Notes: generated from the letters alone by a model not told the origin. Counted from the first letter of the stretch, positions 16,186-27,707 are shown. The stretch is DNA of 64,000 nt from Pseudomonas sp. HMWF032 (GCF_003060885.1 NZ_QAIG01000008.1:444544-508543); one strand, 5' to 3'. Made by a program: numbers and translations.

Positions 16186-17370
16186 TCAGCGCCGACTCAG
16201 CCATTGTTCGGCCAGATGACGAGCCCGACCATCAGCGACCAGCACCGTATCCAGGCTCTCAACCGCCAGGGCGGGCTCAGCGTGCAGAACATCTTCGATG
16301 ATACGCGCGATCTCAGGAAAGCGGATGCGTCGCTCAAGAAACGCCGCAACGGCCACTTCGTTGACCGCATTGAGCATAGCCGGCGCAGTGCCACCGACCT
16401 GAGCAGCCTCACGCGCCAGACGCAGACAAGGGAAGCGCTGCTCGTCCGGAGCCTGGAAGTCCAACCGAGCAATAGCAAACAGATCCAGCGGCGCGACGCC
16501 GGAGTCGATACGTTCCGGCCAAGCCAAAGCGTGACTGATGGGGGTTCGCATGTCCGGGTTGCCCAGCTGAGCCAGCACCGAACCGTCAACATAGTCGACC
16601 AACGAGTGAATCACGCTCTGCGGATGCACCACCACCTCAACCAGGTCAGGAGTGGCATCAAACAACCAGCAAGCCTCGATCAGCTCCAGGCCTTTGTTCA
16701 TCATGCTCGCCGAATCCACCGAGATCTTGCGCCCCATCGACCAGTTGGGATGCGCGCACGCCTGCTCAGGCGTGACAGCATGCAGCTGCTCCAGCGGCAT
16801 CTCACGAAACGGCCCACCCGAGGCGGTCAGCAGAATACGCCGCACACCCACCTGCTGCAGGCCGCGAGCGTAGTCACCCGGCAGACACTGGAAAATCGCA
16901 TTGTGTTCACTGTCGATCGGCAGCAGAACTGCACCGCTCCGCCTGACGGCCTGCATAAACAGTGCGCCCGACATCACCAGCGCTTCTTTGTTGGCCAGTA
17001 GCACCTTCTTGCCGGCCTCGACCGCAGCCAGGGTCGGCGGCAGGCCGGCGGCACCAACAATGGCGGCCATCACCGCATCCACCTCAGGATGCGCTGCCAC
17101 TTTACAGAGCCCCTCGGGACCATGCAGCACGTGAGTGGCCAAACCGGCCGCGCGCAAACACTCCTGAAGCTGGCGAGCTTGCAGAGCCTGCGGCACTACA
17201 GCAAAGCGCGGACGGTAAATCATGCACAACGCTTCCAGCTCTGCCAGACGGCTAAAGCCGGACAACGCGAATACTTGATAGCGTTCTGGATGGCGAGCGA
17301 TCACATCGAGGGTGCTCAGACCGATCGAACCGGTAGCCCCCAGGACGGTTATCTGCTGCATCGCACTCAC
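16186..17370 (-). CDS. dxr: 1-deoxy-D-xylulose 5-phosphate reductoisomerase
   Basis: NADPH-dependent enzyme making 2-C-methylerythritol 4-phosphate, the committed step of the MEP isoprenoid pathway. The dinucleotide motif GATGSIG is at residues 11-17. I choose the GTG at 17368-17370, which overlaps the cdsA stop (GTGA) and gives 394 residues with an N-terminus aligning well with remembered pseudomonad orthologs. Alternatives are the ATG at 17361 or a longer form to 17394. Its product feeds UppS, encoded two genes upstream. Confidence 0.94.
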   Translation of the reverse strand: MSAMQQITVLGATGSIGLSTLDVIARHPERYQVFALSGFSRLAELEALCMIYRPRFAVVPQALQARQLQECLRAAGLATHVLHGPEGLCKVAAHPEVDAVMAAIVGAAGLPPTLAAVEAGKKVLLANKEALVMSGALFMQAVRRSGAVLLPIDSEHNAIFQCLPGDYARGLQQVGVRRILLTASGGPFREMPLEQLHAVTPEQACAHPNWSMGRKISVDSASMMNKGLELIEACWLFDATPDLVEVVVHPQSVIHSLVDYVDGSVLAQLGNPDMRTPISHALAWPERIDSGVAPLDLFAIARLDFQAPDEQRFPCLRLAREAAQVGGTAPAMLNAVNEVAVAAFLERRIRFPEIARIIEDVLHAEPALAVESLDTVLVADGRARHLAEQWLSRR

Positions 17371-18182
17371 CGTATGCCCCACCCTGACAACCACAAGAGA
17401 GCTGCAAAAACCGGAATAGCAGCAGTCAGACTATCGATACGGTCTAACACGCCACCATGCCCTGGCAGCAGATTACTACTGTCCTTGATGCCCGATTGGC
17501 GCTTGAACATGCTCTCAGTCAGATCACCCACAACCGAGATCAACACCACGACCGCTGTACCGAGTGCCCCCAGCAGCAGACTGCTAAAGGACCACTCGCG
17601 GCCAATGGCGACACCGATACAGATCAGCAGCGTAGTCAGCAGGCCACCGAAGACACCCTCCCAGCTCTTGCCGGGACTAACCTGCGGCGCCAGCTTGCGC
17701 TTGCCGAAACGGCGACCTGCAAAATAGGCACCGATATCAGCCCCCCAGACCAGCACCATCACCGCCAAGATCAGCCAATTGGCCTCTGGCCACTGCTTGA
17801 GCAGCACCAGCCCTTGCCAGGCGGGCAACAGAATCAGCAGACCGATCAGCAACCTGACCGGCGCGGCAACCCAGTACTGGCTGCTGCCGGGATAACCCAG
17901 CACCAGAAACGTAGCAATCACCCACCAAACCACCCCGATCAACAACAACCAGGGCGCCAGCTGCGGCAACAGATACAAGCCGAACAGCAAGGCCGCAACC
18001 AGTACGGCATAAGCCACACGCTGCACCTGCGCGGCAAAACCGGCCAGGCGCGCCCATTCCCAGCCCCCCAGACTGACCACCGCACCGATAAACAGCGCAA
18101 ACCAGGCACCATCCAGCAGGAAAAAGCCGCCCAGCGCAAACGGCAGAAGCACCAGAGCCGTGATAATTCGTTGCTTGAGCAT
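17367..18182 (-). CDS. cdsA: Phosphatidate cytidylyltransferase
   Basis: Integral inner-membrane enzyme producing CDP-diacylglycerol from phosphatidate and CTP, the branch point of phospholipid synthesis. The protein has 271 residues with multiple hydrophobic segments. The C-terminal family signature [13 protein letters not shown]...[19 protein letters not shown] is clear. It overlaps uppS by one base and dxr by up to four bases. Confidence 0.95.
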   Translation of the reverse strand: MLKQRIITALVLLPFALGGFFLLDGAWFALFIGAVVSLGGWEWARLAGFAAQVQRVAYAVLVAALLFGLYLLPQLAPWLLLIGVVWWVIATFLVLGYPGSSQYWVAAPVRLLIGLLILLPAWQGLVLLKQWPEANWLILAVMVLVWGADIGAYFAGRRFGKRKLAPQVSPGKSWEGVFGGLLTTLLICIGVAIGREWSFSSLLLGALGTAVVVLISVVGDLTESMFKRQSGIKDSSNLLPGHGGVLDRIDSLTAAIPVFAALLWLSGWGIR

Positions 18183-18937
18183 CAGGTACGCGCCTCAGCT
18201 GCAACCTGCTCGCTGGTTTTCCCAAAGCGACGCTGGCGGCTAGCGAAATCGGCCAAGGCTTTGCGCATGGCGTCGTGTTTGAAGTCCGGCCAGTAGAGGT
18301 CGGAGAAATACAACTCGGTATACGCCAGCTGCCAAAGCAGGAAATTGCTGACGCGATGCTCACCACCGGTGCGGATACACAAATCCGGTAATGGCAGATC
18401 ACCGGTCACCAGGCAACTTTGCAGCAATTCCGGGGTGATATCTTCGGCGCGCAGATGACCACCTTGAACTTCACGCGCCAGCCGCTGCGCAGCCTGCGCG
18501 ATATCCCACTGACCGCCATAGTTGGCGGCCACTTGCAGGACAAAACGTCTGTCGCCAGCAGTTTGCGCTTCTGCATCGCGCATGGCCGCTTGCAGCTCGG
18601 GGTGAAAACGTGAACGGTCGCCAATAATGCGCAAACTGATGTCATTGGCATCGAGCTTTTTCGCCTCGCGCCGCAGCGCACTGAGAAACAACTCCATCAG
18701 CGCACTGACTTCTTCGGCCGGGCGCTGCCAGTTTTCACTGGAGAAGGCGAACAGGGTCAATACCTCGACCCCGGCCTCAGCACACACCTCGATCACCGCA
18801 CGAACGGCATCGACGCCAGCCTTGTGGCCAGCAACACCAGGCAGCAGACGCTTCTTCGCCCAGCGGTTATTGCCGTCCATGATGATTGCCACATGCCGTG
18901 GCACGGCAATCCGATTACCGTCGTTGGTTTTGTCCAT
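18182..18937 (-). CDS. uppS: Undecaprenyl diphosphate synthase
   Basis: Cis-prenyltransferase that makes the C55 lipid carrier used for peptidoglycan and O-antigen. The protein has 251 residues. The catalytic motif IMDGNNRWAKKR has the key Asp at residue 21, and the conserved FAFSSENW and RTGGEHRVSNFLLWQ regions follow. The start lies 16 bases after frr; the stop shares one base with the cdsA start. Confidence 0.96.
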   Translation of the reverse strand: MDKTNDGNRIAVPRHVAIIMDGNNRWAKKRLLPGVAGHKAGVDAVRAVIEVCAEAGVEVLTLFAFSSENWQRPAEEVSALMELFLSALRREAKKLDANDISLRIIGDRSRFHPELQAAMRDAEAQTAGDRRFVLQVAANYGGQWDIAQAAQRLAREVQGGHLRAEDITPELLQSCLVTGDLPLPDLCIRTGGEHRVSNFLLWQLAYTELYFSDLYWPDFKHDAMRKALADFASRQRRFGKTSEQVAAEART

Positions 18938-18953
18938 GGCGATAATCTGACCG

Positions 18954-19511
18954 TTAAACGGCCATCAGATCCGCTTCTTTCTGCTTCACCGCCACTTCGA
19001 TTTCCGCCACGAACTTGTCGGTCAGCTTCTGGATGTCATCAGCAGCACGACGCTCCTCGTCTTCGCTGATTTCCTTCTCTTTGACCAGATCTTTCAGCTG
19101 GCTCAAGGCATCGCGACGGATATTGCGCACCGCAACACGACCATCCTCAGCTGCATCACGCGCTTGCTTGGTGAAGCCCTTACGGGTTTCTTCGGTAAGA
19201 GCCGGCATGGAGATCAGCAACAGCTCACCCAGGTTGGTCGGGTTGAAGCCCAGACCGGAACTCTGGATCGCCTTGTCGACCGCTGCCAGCATGTTGCGCT
19301 CAAACGCTACAACCTGCAGGGTACGGGCATCCTTGACGGTGACGTTAGCCACTTGATTCAAGGGGGTGTCGGAGCCGTAGTAAGGCACCATCACGCCGCC
19401 GAGGATGCTCGGGTGCGCCTGACCGGTACGGATCCGGCTGAAGGCATGAACCAACGACTCCAGGCTTTTCTGCATGCGTACCTGGGCGTCTTTCTTGATC
19501 TCATTGATCAT
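18954..19511 (-). CDS. frr: Ribosome recycling factor
   Basis: Acts with EF-G to split post-termination ribosomes. The protein has 185 residues, the family length, starting [18 protein letters not shown]. The three-helix-bundle arms and the [10 protein letters not shown] segment are recognisable. It overlaps the pyrH stop by four bases (ATGA). Confidence 0.97.
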   Translation of the reverse strand: MINEIKKDAQVRMQKSLESLVHAFSRIRTGQAHPSILGGVMVPYYGSDTPLNQVANVTVKDARTLQVVAFERNMLAAVDKAIQSSGLGFNPTNLGELLLISMPALTEETRKGFTKQARDAAEDGRVAVRNIRRDALSQLKDLVKEKEISEDEERRAADDIQKLTDKFVAEIEVAVKQKEADLMAV

Positions 19512-20251
19512 TGCTTGTCTTCCTCGATCAGAGTGCCTTCAGCGCCACCGACTACAACGTTCAGCAGGGCACCGGGCTTGTTCATGTTGAAAACGCGCAG
19601 CGGCATATTATGGTCGCGGCACAGACAGATCGCTGTCAGATCCATCACGCCCAGCTTGCGGTCGAGCACCTCGTCATAGGTCAGGCGATCGAACTTCTCG
19701 GCATGCGGATCCTTGAATGGGTCGGCAGTGTACACGCCATCGACCTTGGTCGCCTTGAGCACCACATCGGCATCGATCTCGATGGCGCGCAGGCAGGCAG
19801 CCGAGTCAGTGGTAAAAAACGGATTACCAGTGCCAGCAGCAAAAATCACCACCTCACCGGTTTTCAGATGACGCATGGCCTTGCGGCGATCGTAATGATC
19901 CGTCACCCCGACCATGGAAATGGCCGACATAACGATGGCAGGAATGTTCGAGCGCTCCAGGGCGTCGCGCATGGCCAGGGCATTCATTACGGTGGCGAGC
20001 ATACCCATGTGATCGCCGGTCACCCGATCCATGCCCGCAGCACTCAGGGCCGCACCACGGAACAGGTTGCCACCACCGATCACCAGACCGACCTGCACAC
20101 CGATACCGACCAACTGGCCGACTTCCAGCGCCATGCGATCAAGCACCTTGGGATCGATGCCAAAATCTTCCGACCCCATCAGGGCCTCGCCGCTAAGTTT
20201 GAGCAGAATGCGCTTGTAGCGCGGTTGACGACCACCCATCTGCTGAGCCAT
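19508..20251 (-). CDS. pyrH: UMP kinase
   Basis: Amino-acid-kinase-fold enzyme converting UMP to UDP. The protein has 247 residues, with the N-terminal phosphate-binding stretch [13 protein letters not shown] and the glycine-rich [10 protein letters not shown]. It follows tsf across a 187-base gap that contains a hairpin, and overlaps frr by four bases. A good ribosome-binding site (GGAGAG) lies upstream of the ATG. Confidence 0.97.
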   Translation of the reverse strand: MAQQMGGRQPRYKRILLKLSGEALMGSEDFGIDPKVLDRMALEVGQLVGIGVQVGLVIGGGNLFRGAALSAAGMDRVTGDHMGMLATVMNALAMRDALERSNIPAIVMSAISMVGVTDHYDRRKAMRHLKTGEVVIFAAGTGNPFFTTDSAACLRAIEIDADVVLKATKVDGVYTADPFKDPHAEKFDRLTYDEVLDRKLGVMDLTAICLCRDHNMPLRVFNMNKPGALLNVVVGGAEGTLIEEDKQ

Positions 20252-20385
20252 TGCGAGTCTCTCCTGCGGCGTTTGAATTCTTTACGGGCTTGGACCCGAA
20301 TTATCGAGCGCTTGGACCGCGCCCCGGACAATTGGTGCGCTTCAATAATAGAAGCGAACAGCAACTCCCCGTCCTTATTTGACAA

Positions 20386-20415
20386 AGAGGCTGCGCGCGT
20401 CAGCGGGCAGCCTCT
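20386..20415 (-). terminator. Hairpin between tsf and pyrH
   Basis: A perfect 9-bp inverted repeat (AGAGGCTGC / GCAGCCTCT) begins 24 bases after the tsf stop; on the minus strand it is followed by a short T-rich stretch. It looks like an intrinsic terminator or attenuator with a weak U-tract, reducing read-through from rpsB-tsf into pyrH. Confidence 0.7.
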
Positions 20416-20438
20416 CCTGTCGGCAGTAAAGAACCGTC

Positions 20439-21305
20439 TTACTGCTTGCTGGCAGCAGCCACTTGCGCAGCAACTTCTTCAGCGAAGTTGTCGACTGGCT
20501 TCTCGATGCCTTCGCCCACTTTAAAGTAAGTGAAGGAAACGATTTCAGCGCCGCCCTGCTTGGCCAGAGCGCCAACAGTCAACTCAGGGTTCTTAACAAA
20601 CGCCTGCTCAACGAGGCTGGCCTCAGCCAGGAACTTGTTGATACGGCCCTTGACCATGTTTTCAACAATGTTTTCCGGCTTGCCTTTGATTTTCTCTTCG
20701 TTGAGGCTCAGGAACACGGCTTTCTCGCGCTCGATGGCTTCAGCGGAAACCTGCGAAGGCAGCAGGAACTCTGGGTTGCTGGCCGCTACGTGCATAGCGA
20801 TGTCTTTGGCCAGCTCGACGTTGCCGCCTTTGAGCACAACCACAACACCGATTTTGTTGCCGTGCAGGTAAGAACCCAGAACGTCGCCTTCGATACGCGC
20901 CAGACGACGGATGTTGACGTTCTCGCCACACTTGGCAACCAGAGCCAGACGGGCTTCTTCCTGAGCAGCGATCAACGGCTCAACTTCGGTCAGTTTGTCA
21001 GCGAAGGCTTTCTCAACGCTGGCAACCACAAAGGCTTTGAAGTCGTCCTGCAGCGCCAGGAAGTCGGTCTGCGAGTTGACCTCAATGATAACGGCGGTCT
21101 TGCCGTCTTCCTTGATGCTGATCGCGCCTTCAGCAGCCACATTGCCGGCTTTTTTGGCAGCCTTGATCGCGCCGGAAGCACGCATGTCGTCGATGGCTTT
21201 TTCGATGTCGCCGCCAGCCTTGGCCAAGGCTTTCTTGCAATCCATCATGCCTTCGCCAGTACGCTCACGCAGTTCTTTAACCAACGCTGCAGTAATTTCT
21301 GCCAT
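20439..21305 (-). CDS. tsf: Elongation factor Ts
   Basis: Guanine nucleotide exchange factor for EF-Tu. The protein has 288 residues. The N-terminal UBA-like domain ([17 protein letters not shown], then GMMDCKKAL) and the core with TDFLA are clear. The in-frame extension upstream to 21425 runs through the terminator region and is not coding, so the ATG at 21303-21305 is used, preceded by an AGAGGA ribosome-binding site. It is paired with rpsB as in most bacteria. Confidence 0.97.
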   Translation of the reverse strand: MAEITAALVKELRERTGEGMMDCKKALAKAGGDIEKAIDDMRASGAIKAAKKAGNVAAEGAISIKEDGKTAVIIEVNSQTDFLALQDDFKAFVVASVEKAFADKLTEVEPLIAAQEEARLALVAKCGENVNIRRLARIEGDVLGSYLHGNKIGVVVVLKGGNVELAKDIAMHVAASNPEFLLPSQVSAEAIEREKAVFLSLNEEKIKGKPENIVENMVKGRINKFLAEASLVEQAFVKNPELTVGALAKQGGAEIVSFTYFKVGEGIEKPVDNFAEEVAAQVAAASKQ

Positions 21306-21429
21306 TTCAAAATCCTCTGGATAGGTGTTAACCATTCCACCCGCCAAAAACGGGCGCTCAATTCTTAACGCACTGCCGACAATGACCTGAAACATTTGCA
21401 ACAGTATGTCGGCGATGGTTTTCAAGGTG

Positions 21430-21458
21430 GCAAAAAGGGGGCCAAGCCCCCTTTTTGC
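21430..21458 (-). terminator. Terminator/attenuator between rpsB and tsf
   Basis: A perfect 12-bp stem (GCAAAAAGGGGG / CCCCCTTTTTGC) with a 5-base loop, G/C-rich inside and ending in a T run on both strands. It lies 30 bases after the rpsB stop. An intrinsic terminator here would lower tsf relative to rpsB; partial termination at this position is known in other proteobacterial rpsB-tsf operons. Confidence 0.9.
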
Positions 21459-21487
21459 GAACTAAGCAAACGCTATACGCGTTTTAC

Positions 21488-22231
21488 TTAGCCTTCAGCA
21501 GCTTCTACAGCCGGCGCTTGCTCGACGAACTCGTCGGTGCCGCCAGCAGCGTTGCTGCGGCCGCGCACAACGGCGTCAGCCATCGCACCCATGTACAACT
21601 GGATGGCGCGAATGGCGTCATCGTTGCCTGGGATGATGTAGTCAACGCCTTCCGGGCTGCTGTTGGTATCGACAACGCCGATCACCGGGATGCCCAGCTT
21701 GTTGGCTTCGGTGATCGCGATGCGCTCGTGATCAACGTCAATCACGAACAGTGCGTCAGGCAGGCCGCCCATATCCTTGATACCACCCAGGCTGCGATCC
21801 AGTTTTTCCAGATCACGGGTACGCATCAGGGCTTCTTTCTTGGTCAGCTTGGTGAAAGTACCGTCCTGAGACTGAGCTTCCAGATCACGCAGACGCTTGA
21901 TCGATGCACGGATGGTTTTGTAGTTGGTCAGCATGCCGCCCAACCAGCGATGATCGACGTACGGCGAACCGCAACGTGCCGCTTCTTCAGCCACGATCTT
22001 GCCAGCGGAGCGTTTGGTGCCAACGAACAGAATCTTGTTCTTGCCAGCAGCCAGCTTCTCAACGAAAGACAGCGCTTCGTTGAACATTGGCAGGGTTTTT
22101 TCGAGGTTGATGATGTGAATCTTGTTACGCGCGCCGAAAATGTATTTGCCCATTTTCGGGTTCCAGTAACGGGTCTGGTGGCCGAAGTGCACACCGGCCT
22201 TCAGCATATCGCGCATATTGACTTGGGACAT
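21488..22231 (-). CDS. rpsB: 30S ribosomal protein S2
   Basis: Small-subunit ribosomal protein. The 247-residue protein starts [19 protein letters not shown] and contains [21 protein letters not shown], diagnostic for S2. The C-terminal tail is Ala/Glu-rich. The in-frame extension to 22417 covers the leader and is rejected; ATG 22229-22231 is preceded by AAGGAAC. It is the promoter-proximal gene of the minus-strand supercluster. Confidence 0.97.
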   Translation of the reverse strand: MSQVNMRDMLKAGVHFGHQTRYWNPKMGKYIFGARNKIHIINLEKTLPMFNEALSFVEKLAAGKNKILFVGTKRSAGKIVAEEAARCGSPYVDHRWLGGMLTNYKTIRASIKRLRDLEAQSQDGTFTKLTKKEALMRTRDLEKLDRSLGGIKDMGGLPDALFVIDVDHERIAITEANKLGIPVIGVVDTNSSPEGVDYIIPGNDDAIRAIQLYMGAMADAVVRGRSNAAGGTDEFVEQAPAVEAAEG

Positions 22232-22378
22232 GATAGTTCCTTGATAAGTCGGGTTAGGCCTCCACGCATCCCGATTTCCAACCCTGCGGACCTGCCGCAA
22301 AGCACCCAGGAAACCGTGTCGATACGTGTGTGGGTTTAAGCTTCCGGGCGTGCTGCCCGTAAAGCGGCGCGTTTTATA
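22232..22378 (-). promoter_or_regulatory. rpsB promoter and structured leader
   Basis: A minus-strand -10-like TATAAA lies at 22373-22378, which would give a leader of about 130 bases before rpsB. The leader contains a GGGC-AGCAC-GCCC hairpin (22346-22358) and further GC-rich complementary stretches. In E. coli, S2 represses rpsB-tsf through the rpsB 5' leader; a similar role here is inference. No good -35 could be placed. Confidence 0.5.
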
Positions 22379-22518
22379 CCATAAAAGATAGGCGCAGGCT
22401 ACACGCACACAGCGCAAACCCTACCGAAACCAGCACAACGGCGTCACGTGCTGCTTATGGCAGGCGGCTGGTAGCTGTTAAGATAACGCCCTTTCTGTTC
22501 GCGCCCGAGAGCCGCACT

Positions 22519-23301
22519 ATGACCGTCACCATCAAAACGCCCGACGAAATCGAGAAAATGCGCGTAGCCGGTCGCCTGGCTGCCGAAGTTCTGGAAATGA
22601 TCGGCGAACACGTCAAGCCCGGAGTAACCACCGAAGAGCTTGATCGCATCTGCCATGACTATATCGTCAACGTGCAGCAGGCCATCCCCGCGCCGCTCAA
22701 CTACAAAGGTTTTCCCAAGTCGATCTGTACCTCGGTCAACCACGTGGTCTGCCACGGCATCCCGAACGACAAACCACTGAAAGAAGGTGATGTGATCAAC
22801 ATCGACATCACCGTGATCAAAGATGGCTACCACGGCGATACCAGCAAGATGTTCATGGTTGGCAAGGTACCCGAGTGGGCCGAGCGCCTGGCCAAGATCA
22901 CCCAAGAATGCATGTATAAGGGTATCGAACTGGTTAAGCCGGGCACGCGCCTGGGCGATATCGGCGAAGTGATCCAGAAGCATGCCGAGAAAAACGGTTT
23001 CTCCGTGGTCCGCGAATACTGCGGCCATGGCATCGGCGCGGTATTCCATGAAGAGCCGCAAGTGCTGCATTACGGCCGCGCCGGCACCGGCATGGAGCTC
23101 AAACAAGGCATGACCTTCACCATCGAGCCGATGATCAACCAGGGTCGCCCGGAAACTCGTACCCTCGGGGACGGCTGGACCGCCATTACCAAGGACCGCA
23201 AGCTTTCCGCGCAATGGGAACACACCATCCTAGTGACCGCCGACGGCTACGAGATATTCACCCTGCGCAGTGATGACACCATCCCGCGCACATCGGCCTG
23301 A
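22519..23301 (+). CDS. map: Type I methionine aminopeptidase
   Basis: Removes the initiator methionine from nascent proteins. The protein has 260 residues, with metal-binding residues in the expected order: [17 protein letters not shown] (two Asp), [12 protein letters not shown] (His), FTIEPM (Glu) and a late Glu in WEHTILV. It is divergent from rpsB across 287 bases, a conserved arrangement; glnD follows 49 bases later. Confidence 0.97.
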   Translation: MTVTIKTPDEIEKMRVAGRLAAEVLEMIGEHVKPGVTTEELDRICHDYIVNVQQAIPAPLNYKGFPKSICTSVNHVVCHGIPNDKPLKEGDVINIDITVIKDGYHGDTSKMFMVGKVPEWAERLAKITQECMYKGIELVKPGTRLGDIGEVIQKHAEKNGFSVVREYCGHGIGAVFHEEPQVLHYGRAGTGMELKQGMTFTIEPMINQGRPETRTLGDGWTAITKDRKLSAQWEHTILVTADGYEIFTLRSDDTIPRTSA

Positions 23302-23350
23302 CCCTCACGGCACGCTCACCGCGCTTGTTCTAGATAGAAGGAAAGCAGTC

Positions 23351-26053
23351 ATGCCGCAGGTAGATCCCGAGCTGTTCGACCGCGGCCAGTTCCAGGCGGA
23401 GCTGGCCCTCAAGGCCAGCCCCATCGCCGCCTTTAAGAAGGCCATCCGCCATGCCCGCGAAGTGCTCGACGGACGCTTCCGGACCGGTCGCGATGTACGC
23501 CGCCTGGTGGAAGATCGCGCCTGGTTTGTCGACCAGATCCTGCGCGAGGCATGGGATCGTCTGCCCTGGAGTGAAGACGCCGACATCGCCTTACTGGCAG
23601 TTGGCGGTTATGGTCGCGGCGAACTGCACCCCTACTCGGACATCGACCTGCTGATCCTGCTGGACAACGCCGACCACGAAACCTTCCGTGAACCGATCGA
23701 GCAGTTTCTCACCCTGCTCTGGGACATCGGACTGGAAGTCGGGCAAAGCGTGCGCAGCGTCGATGAGTGCGCCAGCGAAGCCCGCGCCGACCTGACGGTG
23801 ATCACCAACCTGATGGAAAGCCGCACCATTGCTGGCCCCGAGCGTCTGCGCATGCGCATGCAGGCCGTCACCAGCACCGAACAGATGTGGCCGAGCAAGG
23901 ACTTCTTTCTAGCCAAACACAGCGAGAAACGCGCCCGACACAGCAAATACAACGACACCGAATACAACCTGGAGCCCAACGTCAAAGGCTCCCCCGGCGG
24001 CCTGCGCGACATTCAGACCATCCTCTGGGTCGCGCGCCGGCATTTCGGCACGCTGAACCTGCACGCCATGGTCGGCCAGGGCTTCCTATTGGAAAGCGAA
24101 TACGCCCTGCTCGCCTCCAGCCAGGAGTTTCTCTGGAAGGTGCGCTACGCCCTGCACATGCTCGCCGGCCGCGCCGAAGACCGCCTGCTGTTCGACCACC
24201 AGAGCAAGGTGGCGACCCTGCTGGGCTTCGAAGACAGCGACAGCAAGCGCGCCATTGAACGCTTTATGCAGAAGTACTACCGCGTAGTCATGGCAATCGC
24301 TGAACTCAGCGACCTGATAGTGCAGCACTTCGAAGAACAGATTCTGCATGCCGGTGAAGTCGGTCAGGCCACGCCGCTCAACAGCCGCTTCCTGCTGCGT
24401 GATGGCTATATCGAAGTTGCGCACCCCAACGTGTTCAAGCGCACGCCGTTCGCCATCATGGAAATCTTCGTGCTGATGGCTCAGCACCCGGATATCAAAG
24501 GCGTGTGCGCCAACAGCATTCGTCTGCTGCGCGAACACCGCCACCTGATCGACGATGATTTCCGCCGCGATATTCGCAACACCAGCCTGTTTGTCGAGCT
24601 GTTCAAAAGCCCCCAGGGCATCCATCGTAACCTGCGCCGAATGAACCGATACGGCATCCTCGGCCTGTACCTGCCCGAGTTCGGCCATATTGTCGGGCAG
24701 ATGCAGCATGACCTGTTCCACATCTATACCGTCGATGCGCACACCCTCAACCTGATTAAACACCTGCGCAAATTCAAGTGGCCTGAGCTGGCGGAAAAAT
24801 TCCCCTTGGCCAGCAAGCTGATCGACAAACTGCCTAAACCCGAACTGATCTATATGGCCGGGCTTTACCACGACATCGGCAAAGGCCGTGGCGGTGACCA
24901 TTCGGAGCTGGGCGCAGTGGACGCGGAAGCGTTCTGCGTACGCCATCAGTTGCCCAACTGGGACTCCAAACTGATCGTCTGGCTGGTGCAGCACCATCTG
25001 GTGATGTCCACCACCGCGCAGCGCAAGGACCTCTCCGACCCGCAAGTCATCTTCGATTTCGCCCGCCTGGTAGGCGATCAGACGCGGTTGGATTACCTCT
25101 ACGTGCTGACCGTGGCCGACATCAACGCCACCAACCCCAGCCTGTGGAATTCCTGGCGTGCCAGCCTGCTGCGCCAGCTCTACACCGAAACCAAGCGCGC
25201 GCTGCGCCGTGGCCTGGAAAACCCGCTGGATCGCGAAGAGCAGATCCGCCTGACGCAGAGCGCGGCCCTGGACATTCTGGTACGTGGCGGCACCGATGCC
25301 GACGATGCCGAACAGCTTTGGGCGCAACTGGGCGATGACTATTTCCTGCGCCATACCGCAGCCGATGTGGTCTGGCACAGTGAGGCCATCCTGCAACACC
25401 CAGCCGATGGCGACCCACTGGTGCTGATTAAGGAAACCACCCAGCGCGAGTTCGAAGGCGGCACACAGATCTTCATCTATGCCCCCGACCAGCATGACTT
25501 CTTCGCCGTGACCGTGGCCGCCATGGCTCAGCTCAACCTGAACATCCACGACGCACGGATTCTCACCTCCACCAGCCAGTTCACCCTCGACACCTACATT
25601 GTGCTCGAAGGCGAAGGCGGCTCAATCGGCGACAACCCGGCGCGCATCAAGGAAATTCGCCAGGGGTTGATTGATGCCCTGAAGAACCCAGACGAGTACC
25701 CGAGCATCATCCAACGCCGCGTGCCGCGTCAGCTCAAGCACTTTGCCTTCGCCCCGCAGGTGACTATCCATAACGATGCGCACCGCCCGGTGACCATCCT
25801 TGAGGTCACCGCACCGGATCGCCCCGGCCTACTGGCCCGCATCGGACGGATTTTCCTCGACTTCGACCTGTCGCTGCAGAATGCCAAGATCGCCACATTA
25901 GGCGAGCGCGTGGAAGACGTGTTCTTCGTCACCGACGCGCACAACCAGCCACTGGCCGACCCGGAACTGTGCATGCGGCTGCAGGAAACCATGGTGGCGC
26001 AACTGTCTGACACCACCAGCCTGCAGGTCGAACCGACTCGCATCAGCATCTAA
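23351..26053 (+). CDS. glnD: PII uridylyltransferase / uridylyl-removing enzyme
   Basis: Bifunctional nitrogen sensor that uridylylates PII proteins when glutamine is low and de-uridylylates them when it is high. The 900-residue protein has the nucleotidyltransferase motif [15 protein letters not shown] at residues 85-99, the HD-domain pair His507-Asp508 in [17 protein letters not shown], and two C-terminal ACT domains (around [12 protein letters not shown] and [17 protein letters not shown]). An extension upstream to 23270 overlaps map and is rejected in favour of [13 protein letters not shown]. Confidence 0.97.
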   Translation: MPQVDPELFDRGQFQAELALKASPIAAFKKAIRHAREVLDGRFRTGRDVRRLVEDRAWFVDQILREAWDRLPWSEDADIALLAVGGYGRGELHPYSDIDLLILLDNADHETFREPIEQFLTLLWDIGLEVGQSVRSVDECASEARADLTVITNLMESRTIAGPERLRMRMQAVTSTEQMWPSKDFFLAKHSEKRARHSKYNDTEYNLEPNVKGSPGGLRDIQTILWVARRHFGTLNLHAMVGQGFLLESEYALLASSQEFLWKVRYALHMLAGRAEDRLLFDHQSKVATLLGFEDSDSKRAIERFMQKYYRVVMAIAELSDLIVQHFEEQILHAGEVGQATPLNSRFLLRDGYIEVAHPNVFKRTPFAIMEIFVLMAQHPDIKGVCANSIRLLREHRHLIDDDFRRDIRNTSLFVELFKSPQGIHRNLRRMNRYGILGLYLPEFGHIVGQMQHDLFHIYTVDAHTLNLIKHLRKFKWPELAEKFPLASKLIDKLPKPELIYMAGLYHDIGKGRGGDHSELGAVDAEAFCVRHQLPNWDSKLIVWLVQHHLVMSTTAQRKDLSDPQVIFDFARLVGDQTRLDYLYVLTVADINATNPSLWNSWRASLLRQLYTETKRALRRGLENPLDREEQIRLTQSAALDILVRGGTDADDAEQLWAQLGDDYFLRHTAADVVWHSEAILQHPADGDPLVLIKETTQREFEGGTQIFIYAPDQHDFFAVTVAAMAQLNLNIHDARILTSTSQFTLDTYIVLEGEGGSIGDNPARIKEIRQGLIDALKNPDEYPSIIQRRVPRQLKHFAFAPQVTIHNDAHRPVTILEVTAPDRPGLLARIGRIFLDFDLSLQNAKIATLGERVEDVFFVTDAHNQPLADPELCMRLQETMVAQLSDTTSLQVEPTRISI

Positions 26054-26124
26054 CCCTTCGCCCTTACGCTTTGAGCTGCCCGGCCGCGATGCCGCCAGGC
26101 GCCTGGAGACCTCAGGAAGACACC

Positions 26125-27321
26125 ATGAATGACGCGTTAAACCAGCTGCAGCCCTACCCGTTCGAAAAGCTTCGCGCCCTGCTCGGCAGCGTACAGGTGG
26201 CCGCCGGTAAAAGCCCGATCGCCCTGTCGATTGGTGAGCCAAAACACCGCTCCCCGGATTTTGTTGCCGAAGCACTGAGCGCCAACCTCGACCAGCTGGC
26301 GGTCTACCCGACCACCCTGGGTATCCCGGCGCTGCGCGAAGCCATCGCCAACTGGTGTGGTCGCCGCTTCGGCCTGCCGGCCGGCGTGCTCGACCCGGCG
26401 CGCCATGTGCTGCCGGTCAACGGCACCCGCGAGGCACTGTTCGCCTTTACCCAGGCCGTAGTCAAACGTGATGCGGACGGATTGGTGGTCAGCCCCAACC
26501 CGTTCTATCAGATCTACGAAGGCGCGGCCTTTCTCGCGGGCGCACAGCCGCACTACCTGCCGTGCTTGGAAGAACATGGCTTCAACCCGGATTTCGATGC
26601 GGTCAGCGACGATGTCTGGCAACGCTGCCAAATCCTCTTTCTCTGCTCGCCCGGCAACCCGACCGGCGCACTGATTCCGCTGGCAACGCTGAAAAAGCTG
26701 ATCGCCCTGGCCGATCAATTCGACTTCGTGATCGCCGCCGACGAGTGCTACAGCGAACTGTATTTCGATGAAGCCAATCCACCAGCCGGCCTGCTGACCG
26801 CCTGCGGCGAACTGGGCCGCCACGACTTCAAACGCTGCGTGGTATTCCACAGCCTGTCCAAGCGCTCCAACCTGCCGGGGCTGCGTTCGGGCTTCGTCGC
26901 CGGCGACGCCGACATTCTGAAATCTTTTCTGCTGTACCGTACCTACCACGGCTGCGCCATGCCGGTACAAACCCAGCTGGCCAGTGTGGCCGCTTGGAAC
27001 GATGAAGCCCATGTCAAAGCCAACCGCGACCTGTACCGCGAGAAGTTCGACGCGGTGCTGGCGATTCTGCAAGGCGTGCTGGATGTACAGCGCCCGGACG
27101 GTGGTTTTTACCTGTGGGCGAAAACCCCGATAGACGATGAAACATTTACCCGCGAGCTGTTTGCCCGTGAGCATGTCACCGTAGTGCCCGGCTCGTATCT
27201 GTCGCGCGCGGTAGACGGCCACAACCCGGGGGCTGGCCGTGTGCGCATGGCGCTGGTCGCACCTCTGGCCGAGTGCGTGGCGGCCGCTGAACGTATCCGT
27301 GATTTTGTAAAGAGCCGCTGA
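26125..27321 (+). CDS. dapC: Succinyldiaminopimelate aminotransferase
   Basis: PLP-dependent class I/II aminotransferase of the succinylase lysine/diaminopimelate pathway, upstream of DapE. The protein has 398 residues. The PLP lysine is in HSLSKRSN (about Lys246), with the SPGNPTGA and ADECYSELYF motifs before it. ATG 26125 has AGGAAG upstream; the longer form to 26071 is rejected. It overlaps the next gene by one base, and dapD is two genes downstream, so the cluster serves lysine and peptidoglycan precursor supply. Confidence 0.93.
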   Translation: MNDALNQLQPYPFEKLRALLGSVQVAAGKSPIALSIGEPKHRSPDFVAEALSANLDQLAVYPTTLGIPALREAIANWCGRRFGLPAGVLDPARHVLPVNGTREALFAFTQAVVKRDADGLVVSPNPFYQIYEGAAFLAGAQPHYLPCLEEHGFNPDFDAVSDDVWQRCQILFLCSPGNPTGALIPLATLKKLIALADQFDFVIAADECYSELYFDEANPPAGLLTACGELGRHDFKRCVVFHSLSKRSNLPGLRSGFVAGDADILKSFLLYRTYHGCAMPVQTQLASVAAWNDEAHVKANRDLYREKFDAVLAILQGVLDVQRPDGGFYLWAKTPIDDETFTRELFAREHVTVVPGSYLSRAVDGHNPGAGRVRMALVAPLAECVAAAERIRDFVKSR

Positions 27322-27668
27322 TGAGCAAGACCCTGTTTGGCATCAAAGCCTGCGACACCATGAAAAAAGCCCGCACCTGGCTCGACGAGCACGGGGTAAG
27401 CTACGCCTTTCATGATTACAAAGCCTGCGGCATCGACCGTGGCAACCTGGAAAAGTGGTGCAATGAGCATGGTTGGGAAACCGTCCTGAACCGCGCTGGC
27501 ACCACCTTCCGCAAGCTGGACGAGGCGCAGAAAAGCAACCTCGACCAGCACAAGGCGATCGAACTGATGCTCGCCCAACCGTCGATGATCAAACGCCCGG
27601 TGCTGGATCTCGGCAACAAGACCCTGGTTGGCTTCAAAGCCGACCGTTATGCCGCCGAACTGGCTTGA
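27321..27668 (+). CDS. ArsC/Spx-family reductase-like protein (YffB type)
   Basis: A 115-residue thioredoxin-fold protein of the ArsC/Spx superfamily. The N-terminal segment KTLFGIKACDTMKKARTWL carries a single Cys in CDTMKKA, and the C-terminal IKRPVLDLGNKTLVGF matches the family IKRPV motif. Members of this subgroup are called YffB-like; a role in arsenate reduction is not established. It overlaps dapC by one base (TGATG) and precedes dapD, a conserved pseudomonad placement. Confidence 0.85.
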   Translation: MSKTLFGIKACDTMKKARTWLDEHGVSYAFHDYKACGIDRGNLEKWCNEHGWETVLNRAGTTFRKLDEAQKSNLDQHKAIELMLAQPSMIKRPVLDLGNKTLVGFKADRYAAELA

Positions 27669-27707
27669 ACCAGCCGGCCCACACGAATTTGCGGTAAGGA
27701 AAACAGC

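Noticed and set aside
24086..25549. 487-codon minus-strand open frame
   Set aside because: Antisense to glnD; shadow frame of GC-rich coding DNA.
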